Source of the DNA: DAITPV01 sp050692555
GTDB lineage: Bacteria > Actinomycetota > UBA4738 > CALAEC01
Assembly (NCBI GenBank): GCA_050692555.1
Contig: JBOGVS010000017.1
Coordinates: forward strand, 1 to 59,524
Direction: 5' to 3'
Length of the DNA: 59,524 nucleotides
Shown: one piece after another, positions 14,769-22,994 of the stretch
How the letters are laid out: each line of letters starts with the position of its first letter
Numbering within the stretch: position 1 is the stretch's first letter
Notes under the pieces: generated by a model
What the model saw: only the letters and a program-made list of their open reading frames with translations
The model's database searches: none
What the model was told of the DNA's origin: nothing
Program-made: the position numbers and the translations under genes

Positions 14769-16160
14769 CTAGTCGCTGGGACCAGTCATCCGCTCGGGGC
14801 GGATGGCCTCGTCGTACTCCTCTTCGGTCAGGTAACCGAGCTCGAGTGCGGCTTCCCTCAGGGTCGTGCCCTCATGGTGAGCCTTCTTTGCGATCTCCCC
14901 GGCCTTGTCGTACCCGATCTTGGGGGTCAGGGCCGTGACCAGCATCAGCGAGCGGTCCACCAGCTCCGCGATGCGCTCCCGGTTCGGCTTGAGCCCATCG
15001 ACGCAAAACTCCCGGAACGTACGACAGGAATCCGCGAGGATCCGAGCCGAGTGCAGGTAGTTCTTGATGATCACCGGCTTGAAGACGTTGAGCTCGAAGT
15101 TGCCCTGCGAGCCAGCCACCCCGACCGTCACGTCGTTGCCCATCACCTGGACGCACACCATGGTCAGCGCTTCCGACTGGGTGGGGTTCACCTTCCCGGG
15201 CATGATCGAGGAGCCCGGTTCGTTCTCCGGGAGTTCCAGCTCCCCCAGGCCGGAGCGAGGACCCGACCCCAGCCACCGGATGTCGTTGGCCACCTTCATC
15301 AGGGTGACGGCCAGGGTCCGCAACACGCCGTGCGCGTGGACCAGGGCGTCGTGAGCGGCGAGGGCGGCGAACGTGTTCCGGGCCGCGGTGAACGGGAGGC
15401 CGGTCAGGGCGGCGATCTTGGCCGCCACCCGCTCGCCGAAGCCGGCCGGCGAGTTGAGTCCCGTCCCCACAGCGGTGCCGCCGATGGCCAGCTCAAGGAT
15501 CCCGGGAAGGGCCTCCTCGATCCTCCTGAGGTCGTCATCCAGCTGGCTCACGTAGCCGGAAAACTCCTGCCCCAGGGTGAGCGGGACGGCGTCCTGCAGA
15601 TGCGTCCGTCCGATCTTCACGATATCGTCGAACTCCCGGGCCTTGGCGTCGAGCGCCTCGCGGAGCTCCCGCACCGCGGGCAGGAGCCCCTCGTCGACGA
15701 GCCTGGCCGCGGCGATGTGCATGGCCGTGGGGAACGTGTCGTTCGAAGACTGCGACATGTTCACGTCGTCGTTGGGGTGAATCGGTGTCTTGGAGCCCAG
15801 CTCGCCGCCGGCCATCTCGATGGCCCGGTTGGCGATGACCTCGTTGGCGTTCATGTTCGCCTGGGTGCCGGAGCCGGTCTGCCACACGTGGAGGGGGAAA
15901 TGGTCGTCCAGCTTTCCCTCGATGACCTCGTCGGTCGCGGCCACGATGAGGCCGGCCTTCTCCTTCGGCAGCTTCCCGAGCTCTAGGTTGACCAGCGCGC
16001 AGGCCTTCTTGAGGACCCCGAACGCCCGGATCACCTCGACCGGCATACGGTCCTCGCCGATGGAGAAATGATGCAGGGACCGCTGGGTCTGGGCGCCCCA
16101 GTAGCGGTCGGCCGGGACCTCCACGGCCCCCATGCTGTCTGTCTCGGTCCTGGTGCTCAC
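14769..16160 (-). CDS. fumC: Class II fumarate hydratase
   Basis: Fumarase C (463 aa) hydrates fumarate to L-malate in the TCA cycle; iron-free homotetramer in known relatives. The family signature GSSIMPGKVNP is present with its catalytic Ser loop. So are the SSNDTFPTAMHIAA and TGSGTQANMNANEV segments of the active site formed by three subunits. The length is typical. It starts at GTG 16160 with GGAGG seven bases ahead. It shares its strand with the S9 peptidase gene but is separated from it by 65 bases. Confidence 0.96.
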   Translation of the reverse strand: MSTRTETDSMGAVEVPADRYWGAQTQRSLHHFSIGEDRMPVEVIRAFGVLKKACALVNLELGKLPKEKAGLIVAATDEVIEGKLDDHFPLHVWQTGSGTQANMNANEVIANRAIEMAGGELGSKTPIHPNDDVNMSQSSNDTFPTAMHIAAARLVDEGLLPAVRELREALDAKAREFDDIVKIGRTHLQDAVPLTLGQEFSGYVSQLDDDLRRIEEALPGILELAIGGTAVGTGLNSPAGFGERVAAKIAALTGLPFTAARNTFAALAAHDALVHAHGVLRTLAVTLMKVANDIRWLGSGPRSGLGELELPENEPGSSIMPGKVNPTQSEALTMVCVQVMGNDVTVGVAGSQGNFELNVFKPVIIKNYLHSARILADSCRTFREFCVDGLKPNRERIAELVDRSLMLVTALTPKIGYDKAGEIAKKAHHEGTTLREAALELGYLTEEEYDEAIRPERMTGPSD

Positions 16161-16225
16161 GGTTCTGCCTCCATTGTCTCCCGATAGCGGGGTCCCCGAC
16201 CGCGGTTCGACGCGTTCTTCTCTGT

Positions 16226-18295
16226 CTAGAGGCCCAGGGCCTCGCGGAGGAACCGGAGCTGAAGCAGCAGGAGGTTCTCGGCCGAGTCGATGTCGGTGAC
16301 CATGTGGGTCTGCCCCGACAGCGGGAGGAACGTGTGGGGCCGGCCCGCCGCGGTGAGCGCCCGAGACAAACGGAGCGAGTTGGCCACGTAGCAGTTGTCG
16401 TCGGCCAGCCCGTGGATCAGCAGCATGGGGCGCTCCAGCTTCGCTGCGTCCTCCAGCACCGAGTTCCGACGATAGGACTCCGGCTCACGATCGGGATGGC
16501 CGAGGTACCGCTCGTTGTAGTGCGTGTCGTACAGACGCTGGTCGGTCACCGGCGCCCCGACCACCGCCGCATGGAACACGTCCGGCCGGCGAAGCACCGC
16601 AGCAGCCGAGAGCTCTCCGCCGAACGACCACCCCCGGATCGCCACGCGATCCAGATCCAGGAACGGGTACCGGTCCGCCGCCGCGTGGAGACCATCGACC
16701 TGGTCCTCCAAAACCGGGCCGAGGAGGTCGAGGTGCACGGCCCGCTCCCACCCCGGGCCTCGTGACGGCGTCCCCCGGCCGTCGATCACCAGGACCGCGA
16801 AGCCCTGGTCCGCGAACCACTGCGACACCAGGTACTCGCCGCGAACCTTCATGACCCGCTGGAACCACGGCCCCCCGTAGGGATCGAGGAGCACGGGGAT
16901 GGGCTCGTCGGGCTCGCGCCCCTCCGGGAGGAGCAGGGCAGACCGCAGGTCCCGCGCACCGCCGGCGAACAGCCTCGGTTTGGGCTCGACCACCGGATGC
17001 TCCGCGTTCGAGGCCACCGTGGCCACGTGTTCCCCGCTCCGGCGGACGGTGACCGTGGGTGCCTCGTCGATCGTGGATGTCGTGACGACCAACACCTCTC
17101 CGCCCGCGGCCGCGTCGTGCACCCCGGGGGCCTCGGTGAGCCGCTCGAGCCGGCCCGAGGGAGACCATCGCCACACGTGCTCCTCGGTGGGGTCCTCGGA
17201 GGCGGTGAACAGAACGTCGTCGCCGGCGTGGAGGATCCGGTGGACCTGGACGCCCGGCGGCGTCACCGGCTCCCCCCCCACCACCAGGCGGCGGGTGTCG
17301 TCGAGGTCGGTGGTGCACACCAGCCTCCCGTCCGCCGTCCACGCGGGAGAGCCGCGAACCAGCTCGACCCACGCGTCGTCGGTGTCCTCCCGAACCACGG
17401 TGGTATGGCCGTCGTCCGAGGCGGTTAGGACGCGGGTGGTCCGCTGGTCGCGAGACTGGACCAGGAGGGTGAGAGGCTCCCCCTGGTCCCAGGACACCCG
17501 GGCCAGGTACTCGAAGGCTGCGCGGTCCCACCGCACCTCCGTGGACGACCCGTCGAAGCCCTGGATGTGGAGGGTGACCTCGGCGTTGGCCGTGCCGGCT
17601 CCGGGGTACCGCACCGCTCGCGGCTCGGTCTGCGGATCGATGGGATCGAAGAGATACCGCACCTCCACGGGGCGCTCGTCGACCCGGGCGGCGACGATCC
17701 GGGTCCCGTCGGGCGACCACCAGAACCCCCGGTGGCGTCCCATCTCCTCAGCGGCCACGAACTCGGCGAGCCCCCACGACACGTCCGGGTCGGGATCCTC
17801 TGCCAGTACGCGGTCGCGTCCGTCGAGCTCGGTGACCCGAAGGACGCGGCACGACACGTAGCCCACCGATCGGCCGGTGGGGTCGAGCTGGGGGTCGAAG
17901 ACCGGCTCCGCCGCAGACGGCAGCTCCCGGGCCCCGCCTCCCGACAGGTCCGCGACGTGGAGCTTTCCTCCGACGGAGAACGCCGTCGTCGTGACGGCGC
18001 GGTCGGTCGAGTACGCCACCACGCCCCCGCCCCGCTCCCTGGCTCGCTCACGGAGCGCGAGCTCCTCGGCCGACAGGTGCCCGCCCCCGGCCCCCGACGG
18101 GTGGTACACCAGCCGCTCGGCCCCGCCTTCCACGTCCAGCACCCACAGAGCGTTGACCGGATCGTCGCCCGCTGCCGAGCGCAGGAACACCACCCGCGAG
18201 CCGTCGGGCGCCACCGTGAAGCTGCGGGGCCGCCCCAGCGAGAACCGCTGGGTCCGGGCCTCCTGCCGCGGGAACGATTCCTTGGCCGATGACAT
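16226..18295 (-). CDS. S9-family dipeptidyl peptidase (DPP-IV-like)
   Basis: Serine peptidase of the prolyl oligopeptidase clan (689 aa). The N-terminal beta-propeller carries the DPP-IV double-Glu motif that holds the substrate N-terminus (AEFVAAEEMGRHRGFWWSPD). The C-terminal alpha/beta hydrolase has oxyanion motif DPYGGPW and nucleophile Ser557 in GWSFGGE, with Asp632 (HGLADDN) and His664 (GQTHMV). It likely releases N-terminal dipeptides. There is no signal peptide, so it is predicted to be cytosolic. ATG 18295 is chosen because a TACGCT hexamer ends 7 bases before it (leaderless), and the frame upstream codes low-complexity shadow sequence. It is divergent from the amine oxidase. Confidence 0.9.
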   Translation of the reverse strand: MSSAKESFPRQEARTQRFSLGRPRSFTVAPDGSRVVFLRSAAGDDPVNALWVLDVEGGAERLVYHPSGAGGGHLSAEELALRERARERGGGVVAYSTDRAVTTTAFSVGGKLHVADLSGGGARELPSAAEPVFDPQLDPTGRSVGYVSCRVLRVTELDGRDRVLAEDPDPDVSWGLAEFVAAEEMGRHRGFWWSPDGTRIVAARVDERPVEVRYLFDPIDPQTEPRAVRYPGAGTANAEVTLHIQGFDGSSTEVRWDRAAFEYLARVSWDQGEPLTLLVQSRDQRTTRVLTASDDGHTTVVREDTDDAWVELVRGSPAWTADGRLVCTTDLDDTRRLVVGGEPVTPPGVQVHRILHAGDDVLFTASEDPTEEHVWRWSPSGRLERLTEAPGVHDAAAGGEVLVVTTSTIDEAPTVTVRRSGEHVATVASNAEHPVVEPKPRLFAGGARDLRSALLLPEGREPDEPIPVLLDPYGGPWFQRVMKVRGEYLVSQWFADQGFAVLVIDGRGTPSRGPGWERAVHLDLLGPVLEDQVDGLHAAADRYPFLDLDRVAIRGWSFGGELSAAAVLRRPDVFHAAVVGAPVTDQRLYDTHYNERYLGHPDREPESYRRNSVLEDAAKLERPMLLIHGLADDNCYVANSLRLSRALTAAGRPHTFLPLSGQTHMVTDIDSAENLLLLQLRFLREALGL

Positions 18296-18302
18296 CCGGC
18301 GT

Positions 18303-18340
18303 AGCGTAGCGGCCCCGGTCCCCGACGACGACGGTACGAT
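18303..18340. promoter_or_regulatory. Back-to-back leaderless promoters of the peptidase and amine oxidase
   Basis: In a 52-base intergenic space, TACGCT on the minus strand (18308-18303) lies 7 bases before the peptidase ATG. TACGAT on the plus strand (18335-18340) lies 7 bases before the oxidase GTG. The facing promoters would overlap in their -35 regions and may compete. Confidence 0.55.
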
Positions 18341-18347
18341 CGAGAAC

Positions 18348-19995
18348 GTGCTGGGAGGCCGAAGGGGACCGCTTTCGCAGGCCATGCGGGAACTGGCGGC
18401 GGTCCGGCGGGAGGTGGACCACGACGGTCCCGTGTCGCTGGACCAGCTCACCCAGGTGGCCGATCGGATCTCCCGCCGGGACTTCCTTCGACGAAGCGCC
18501 GGCGCGGGAGCCGCGATGCTCCTGGCGGCGTGCACCGGTGAAGACGCGTCGGGTCCGGATCCCGACCGGGACGGTCCGACGGTCGCGGTCGTGGGTGCCG
18601 GGCTGGCCGGGCTGTCGGCGGCGTACTGGCTCACCCGGGCCGGCGTGCACGTCCGAGTGTTCGAGGCCCGCGACCGGGCCGGGGGGCGGTGCTGGAGCGC
18701 CCGGACCTTCGCCGGGGGCCAGATCGCCGAGCACGGCGGCGAGTTCATCGACACCCGCCACGTCCACATCCAGCGTCTGGCGGGTCGCCTGGGGCTGGAG
18801 CTCGACGACCTGTTCGAGGAGGGAGCCTCCGGCCGATGGCTCACGTTCGTCGACGGGGAGACCGTCGGAAAGACCGAGCTGTTCGCGGACGCGGACCAGG
18901 CGCTCCGGCGGCTTACAGCGGTGGCCGGAGCGAACGGCTCCTACCTCGCCGGAGAGGCCGGTCCGGAAGCCGTGGCCTTCGACGAACGAACCATGGCCGG
19001 CTGGCTGGAGGAGAACCTCCCCGGAGGGCTGGACTCGGCGCTCGGCCGGGTGATCGCCGCCGAGCAGACCGGCTGGTGGGGCGGCGACCCGGTCGTCCTG
19101 TCGGCCACCAACCTCATCGACTTCTACGTGGTCGAGTATCCGGGCGACGACGAGAGGTACACGGTCCACGGCGGCAACGACCTGATCATCAGCGGCCTCC
19201 TCGAACAGCTTCCCGAGGGTACCGTCGAGCTCGAGGCCGCCCTGGAGGCCGTCCACCAACGCGCGAACGGCATCTACGAGCTCATCATCGAGGGTCGGCC
19301 GGTGGAGGCCGACCGGGTGATCCTGACGCTCCCGTTCACCACCCTGCGAGAGGTCGACCTCCAGACATTGGGGTTCTCAGAGTCCAAGCTGGCAGCCATC
19401 CACGAGCTGGGCATGGGCACGAACTCGAAGGTCCTGCTCCAGTTCTCCGAGCCGTTCCCCATGGGGAAGTGGAGCGGCGGCGTCCTCCGGGGAGACGATC
19501 CCAGCTTCGGCACCTGGGAGAGCGGAGCCACCGACGGACCGGCGGGCCGGAGCCACGGGCTGCTCACGGTGTTCTCCGGCGGTCGCCTGGGAACGAGCTA
19601 CGAGGCTTCCGAAGCTCACGGTCCGGCATCGCGGGAAGTGGTCGACTCCACCCTGGCAGCGATCGACCAGGCTGTCCCGGGCGTGTCGGAGACCTTCAGT
19701 GGGCGGGCCTGGCTCGACGAGTGGGCCTCGGATCCGTGGGCCAAGGGGTCCTACGCAGCGTTCTTTCCCGGCCAGTACACCCGGTTCTACGGAGCCATGG
19801 GAGCTGCCGAGGGGAAGGTGCACTTCGCCTGGGGAGCACACCTCGGTGGCCAGCCAGGGGTACCTCGACGGCGGTGTGGAGACCGGCGACCGGGCGGCGG
19901 TCGAGGTCCTTTCGGCGCTGGGAAAGGCCGTGCCGGCAGCTCTCACCGCGACGTTCGAGGCCGCCAGGAGGTACCGGCCCAGGTACCCGTGGTAA
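18348..19995 (+). CDS. FAD-dependent amine oxidase, Tat-exported lipoprotein type, frameshifted
   Basis: Flavin amine oxidase/monoamine-oxidase-like protein of about 548 residues when repaired. It starts at GTG 18348 (leaderless). A twin-arginine-like signal (SRRDFLRRSAGAGAAMLLAAC) ends in a lipobox. The dinucleotide fold follows: VVGAGLAGLSAAYWL, then FEARDRAGGRCWS. The FAD-binding C-terminus, usually FAGEHTS, is broken by one extra T at about 19830. The direct frame runs into unrelated sequence, while the next frame continues EHTSVASQGYLDGGVETGDR to a TAA at 19993-19995. The lesion is either a sequencing error or a true pseudogene. Its 3' end faces gpgS. Confidence 0.82.
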
Positions 19996-20019
19996 GGCTC
20001 GAGCGCCTGGTCCGGCGTG

Positions 20020-20967
20020 TCACGCGAGGAGGCGCTCGGCCCACGTGATCCGGTAGGCGGGCACCGTGGCTATCGGGGGCCGCTCCCCCACCTCCACCAT
20101 CTCCACCTCCGGCCGATGGTCGGCGTCGAACCGTTGCAGTGCCATGGTGGCGTCCTCGGTGGGGTCGATCCCCGCCCGGCGAAGGGCGGCCGTGAGGACG
20201 GCCAGGGCCTGGGGACCGAGCTTCCGGAGGGTTCCGTTCTTGTGCTCGATCCACCCCAGGTCGACCTGGGCCACTCCGTCGATGCCCCACCGATCCACCA
20301 CGTCGACCAGCAGGGAGAACTCCACCGCCCACCCCTGGAGGAACGGGATCTGCTCCAGGACGTCCCGCCGGCCCGCCGTGGCCCCCGCCAGAGGCTGGAC
20401 GATCCCGCCGAGGTGCGGGAACAGGGTGGAGATCAGTGGCCTGGCCATCAGCTCGGTAACCCTGCCCCCACCGTGGGGCGACCCGTGGGCCGGTCGCCGG
20501 TAAAACCCCTTGACCAGGGTGACGTCGGAATCGGACAGGAGCGGACCAAGCAGGCCGGTGACGTACCGGAGATCGAAGTTCCTGATGTCTGCGTCGACCC
20601 AGCAGACCAAGTCGCCACGACTGGCGTGCAGCGAGACCCACATGGCGTTCCCCTTGCCGGACCCCGGCCCCATCTCGGGAAGCAGATCTTCGACGCTCAC
20701 GACCCGGGCGCCGGCCCGCGCGGCGGCCGTCGCTGTGCCATCGATCGAGCCATCGTCGAGGACGACCACCTCGTCCACCAGACCCCACCGCTCGCACAGC
20801 TCCTCCCGGATGGTGGAGGCGATGCCTCCCACCGTGGCCTCCTCGTTCCGAGCCGGGAGGCACACCGAGACCGTGGTTCCAGAAGCCCACCGGGCTCGGG
20901 CCAGCTCTTGGGGGTCGAAATCGAGGTGATGGAACCAGCGGCGAGGCGGTACCTGGTGTACGAACAT
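20020..20967 (-). CDS. gpgS: Glucosyl-3-phosphoglycerate synthase
   Basis: GT-A glycosyltransferase (315 aa) that moves glucose from an NDP-glucose to 3-phosphoglycerate. This is the first step to glucosylglycerate and, in mycobacteria, methylglucose lipopolysaccharides. It matches GpgS along its length: RRWFHHLDFDP at the N-terminus, TTVSVCLPARNEEATVGG, the donor-binding VLDDGSIDGT, the metal-binding WVDADIRN, LVKGFYRRP, GGGRVTELMARPL and the QVDLGWIEHKN block. The start at ATG 20967 has an AGGGGGG RBS; a longer frame to 21042 has no RBS. The partner phosphatase gene (gpgP) is not seen nearby. Confidence 0.9.
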   Translation of the reverse strand: MFVHQVPPRRWFHHLDFDPQELARARWASGTTVSVCLPARNEEATVGGIASTIREELCERWGLVDEVVVLDDGSIDGTATAAARAGARVVSVEDLLPEMGPGSGKGNAMWVSLHASRGDLVCWVDADIRNFDLRYVTGLLGPLLSDSDVTLVKGFYRRPAHGSPHGGGRVTELMARPLISTLFPHLGGIVQPLAGATAGRRDVLEQIPFLQGWAVEFSLLVDVVDRWGIDGVAQVDLGWIEHKNGTLRKLGPQALAVLTAALRRAGIDPTEDATMALQRFDADHRPEVEMVEVGERPPIATVPAYRITWAERLLA

Positions 20968-21121
20968 GGCGCCCCCCTGACACTCGGCCGACGAGCGCGA
21001 AACGGTCAGACGAATGGTAGGGGGCGATCCGCGAGGAGGCAAACATCCTCGGATGAACGCTCGGCAGTCGGTTGGTGAACCAGCGGCGACGTTGCGGCGC
21101 AGGGCCGGCGGCTGGCCGCGG

Positions 21122-21364
21122 TCAGCCCAGGTACCCCTCCACGGTTCTCTCGTCGCGCACGGCCACGTCGTCGGGGTCCTGTCCCGCCGCTCGGCGAGCT
21201 CGCCGCTGGTGGAGCAGGTCCCAGCACTGATCCAGGGTGACCTGGAGATCCTTCAGCCGCTCTCGATCCTGCTCGTTGGCCTCTCCTCGCGACTCCTTCT
21301 CGAACAGCTGGTGCTCTTCGTGGGCCAGCTCGTTGATCCGGCCGATGACTCGTTCGTCCTCCAT
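21122..21364 (-). CDS. DUF2630 family protein
   Basis: Small protein (80 aa) of DUF2630, a family of unknown function found mainly in Actinomycetota. The whole family pattern is visible: RINELAHEEHQLFE, RLKDLQVTLDQCWDLLHQRR, and the C-terminal VEGYLG. It is predicted to be nearly all helical and strongly charged. The RBS GGAGGAGG lies just before ATG 21364. It is alone on the minus strand upstream of gpgS, with about 150 bases between them. Confidence 0.9.
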   Translation of the reverse strand: MEDERVIGRINELAHEEHQLFEKESRGEANEQDRERLKDLQVTLDQCWDLLHQRRARRAAGQDPDDVAVRDERTVEGYLG

Positions 21365-21551
21365 CTCGCTCGCCTCCTCCGTTCGTCAATAGGCAACCTA
21401 CGCCGGGAGCGGGTTATTCGCCTCCGCCGCCCTTCTTTCTGAACACCAGGAGAATGGCCGGGGAACTCTCGGCGGCCATGGCCCCATAGGATCGCCGGCC
21501 GAAACCGGGACCCCCTACCCTGAGGCGTTCTCGGATTGAGGAGGCGGGTAG

Positions 21552-21902
21552 ATGGAGTTCCCCATGCTGCTTCGGGAGTCGGACCCTCAGCCCTTCGCCC
21601 AGGGTGACGTGGTCTTCCAGGCCGGTGACACCGGCGACGTCATGTACGCGGTGAAGGAGGGCCGGGTGTCCCTTCGAAGCGGACAGACCGAGGTGGAGAC
21701 CGTGGGCCCTGGCGGGGTGTTCGGGGAGATGGCCCTGATCGACAGCGAGCCGCGGAGCGCGACGGCTGTGGCGACGACCGCCTGCCTCCTGGTCCCCATC
21801 GACCGGACCCGGTTCGAGCGGCTGGTGGGGATGACTCCGGGGTTCGCCCTGTCGGTCATGAAGCTCATGGCCGACCGGATCCGGGGCATGAACCTGGCCT
21901 GA
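21552..21902 (+). CDS. Stand-alone cyclic nucleotide-binding domain protein
   Basis: A 116-residue protein made only of a CRP-type cNMP-binding beta-roll (no HTH). The roll starts FAQGDVVFQAGDTGDVMY. The phosphate-binding cassette is GGVFGEMALIDSEPRSATAV, with the conserved Gly-Glu-(x)-Ala-Leu and Arg. A short C-terminal helix ends it (FALSVMKLMADRIRGMN). It could serve as a cAMP-sensing adaptor or partner for another protein. A class III adenylate cyclase gene lies about 1.1 kb away on the other strand, making a link plausible. The RBS GAGGAGG precedes ATG 21552. Confidence 0.88.
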   Translation: MEFPMLLRESDPQPFAQGDVVFQAGDTGDVMYAVKEGRVSLRSGQTEVETVGPGGVFGEMALIDSEPRSATAVATTACLLVPIDRTRFERLVGMTPGFALSVMKLMADRIRGMNLA

Positions 21903-21903
21903 G

Positions 21904-22299
21904 CTACCGCCAGATCCGATCCTCGGTGAGCGCCAGGATGTTCCCCTCGGGATCCTTGAACCAAGCCACCTTGCTGTCGCCCAGAGTGGCCACGCCGTTC
22001 TCCGTCTTCAGGCCGGGCATGTCGTACTCCTCGAACGTCACGCCCTTGGTCCTGAGGTCCGCCATCGAGGCCTCGATGTCCTCGACGAGGAAGCCACCGA
22101 TGGTGTGCTGGGCGGTCCCGGCGAACTGGGTGGGGTACAGACCGACGACCGAGTCCCCCGCCCGGTACAGGATCCCCGATGGATCCTCCCTGACGATGTC
22201 GAATCCCAGCACGCTCTCGTAGAACTTCCTCGTTCCATCCAGGTCCTTCGCGGGGATCGACACCGCGAAGGTCCACTCTGCCGGCTTCTCCATGGCCAT
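21904..22299 (-). CDS. VOC-superfamily (glyoxalase/dioxygenase-fold) protein
   Basis: A 131-residue vicinal-oxygen-chelate fold protein, one paired beta-alpha-beta-beta-beta module set. Characteristic pieces are VSIPAKDLDGTRKFYESVLG at the N-terminus, GGFLVEDIEASMADLRTKGV in the middle, and the C-terminal WFKDPEGNILALTE carrying the conserved Glu metal ligand. The substrate is unknown. Strong RBS (GGAGGAGG) ahead of ATG 22299; a second ATG two codons in is also possible. Its stop lies one base from the stop of the convergent cNMP-binding gene. Confidence 0.88.
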   Translation of the reverse strand: MAMEKPAEWTFAVSIPAKDLDGTRKFYESVLGFDIVREDPSGILYRAGDSVVGLYPTQFAGTAQHTIGGFLVEDIEASMADLRTKGVTFEEYDMPGLKTENGVATLGDSKVAWFKDPEGNILALTEDRIWR

Positions 22300-22386
22300 G
22301 CCGCCTCCTCCTCTCCTGCAGTCCTCTCATCCTAAGCCCCGGTGGGAATGTGGCGGCATACGGCCGGCGCTCGTATGATTCCGTCC

Positions 22387-22467
22387 GTGGCTGCCCGCGC
22401 CCGCAGGTCGGTCCTCGTCGCGCTCATCACCTTGACCGTGGCGTTGCACGGCGCCGTTCAGTCATGA
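22387..22467 (+). pseudogene. Signal-peptide-like 5' gene remnant
   Basis: A 26-codon frame starting at GTG 22387, 7 bases after a TATGAT hexamer (22374-22379). It encodes a basic start and a hydrophobic stretch (RSVLVALITLTVALHGAV) like the start of an exported protein, then ends at TGA 22465-22467. It overlaps the beginning of an oxidoreductase tail fragment. Most simply, the first codons of a secreted-protein gene were joined to the tail of another gene by deletion. It could still be expressed as a leaderless small ORF. Confidence 0.4.
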
Positions 22468-22634
22468 AGCGGTTCTCCGACGGGGGGACGTACCTGAACT
22501 TCCCCGGATTCCTCGAGGAGGGAGAGCGGCTCCTGCGGGATGCCTTCGGGGAGAACTACGACCGGCTGGTCGAGGTGAAGAGCCGGTACGACCCCACGAA
22601 CCTGTTCCACCTCAACCAGAACATCCGTCCCTGA
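22464..22634 (+). pseudogene. C-terminal remnant of a berberine-bridge-type FAD oxidase
   Basis: The frame from ATG 22464 encodes about 56 residues that match only the very end of FAD-linked oxidoreductases with a BBE domain: YLNFPGFLEEGERLLRDAFG, then DRLVEVKSRYDPTNLFHLNQ. The FAD-binding domain (normally about 400 residues before this) is absent, so it is a 3' fragment. It overlaps the start of the DUF1801 gene by one base (TGATG), the arrangement expected when the intact gene was in operon with it. Confidence 0.7.
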
Positions 22635-22994
22635 TGCGCAAGAACCCGGAGGTCGACGCGTGGTTCGAGGATCTCGATCATCCGCTCATGGACGCCATGC
22701 TTCGGGTCCGCTCGGTGATCCTGGGAGCCGACAAGCGGGTCACCGAGACCATCAAAATGGAAGAGCCCCACGTTCGTCTACCAGGGCAACATCGCCAGCA
22801 TCGATCCCAAGTCGAAGAAGCACGTCCAGCTGATGTTCCATCAGGGTGCCTCGCTCCCCGGAAAGCACCCGCGACTGGAGGGAGGCGGCGGCACGGTCCG
22901 GTACCTGCGCTTCGCCGATGCAGACGACGTGAAGCAGAAGAAGGGCGACCTCGAAGCGGCCGTCAAGGCCTGGATCAAGCTGAAAGACGGTTAG
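22634..22994 (+). CDS. DUF1801 (YdhG-like) protein, frameshifted
   Basis: About 119 residues after repair. The N-terminal frame (NPEVDAWFEDLDHPLMDAML, then RVTETIK) breaks at a run of four A (22754-22757). Removing one A restores WKSPTFVYQGNIASIDPK, then a GASLPGKHPRLEGGGG stretch and a Lys-rich C-terminus ending at TAG 22992-22994. The KWxSPTF motif is typical of DUF1801 proteins, which have unknown function and are distant relatives of a phosphocarrier-like fold. The homopolymer site suggests a sequencing or replication slip. It ends overlapping the stop of the convergent cyclase gene by 4 bases. Confidence 0.75.

Noticed and set aside
16190..16215. tRNA T-arm-like GGTTCGACGCG
   Set aside because: The whole intergenic space is 65 bases and no acceptor, D or anticodon arms are present.
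18296..18844. N-terminal extension of the S9 peptidase by about 180 residues
   Set aside because: The added sequence is Ser/Arg/Pro-rich shadow of the amine oxidase gene; a leaderless start at 18295 explains the real N-terminus.
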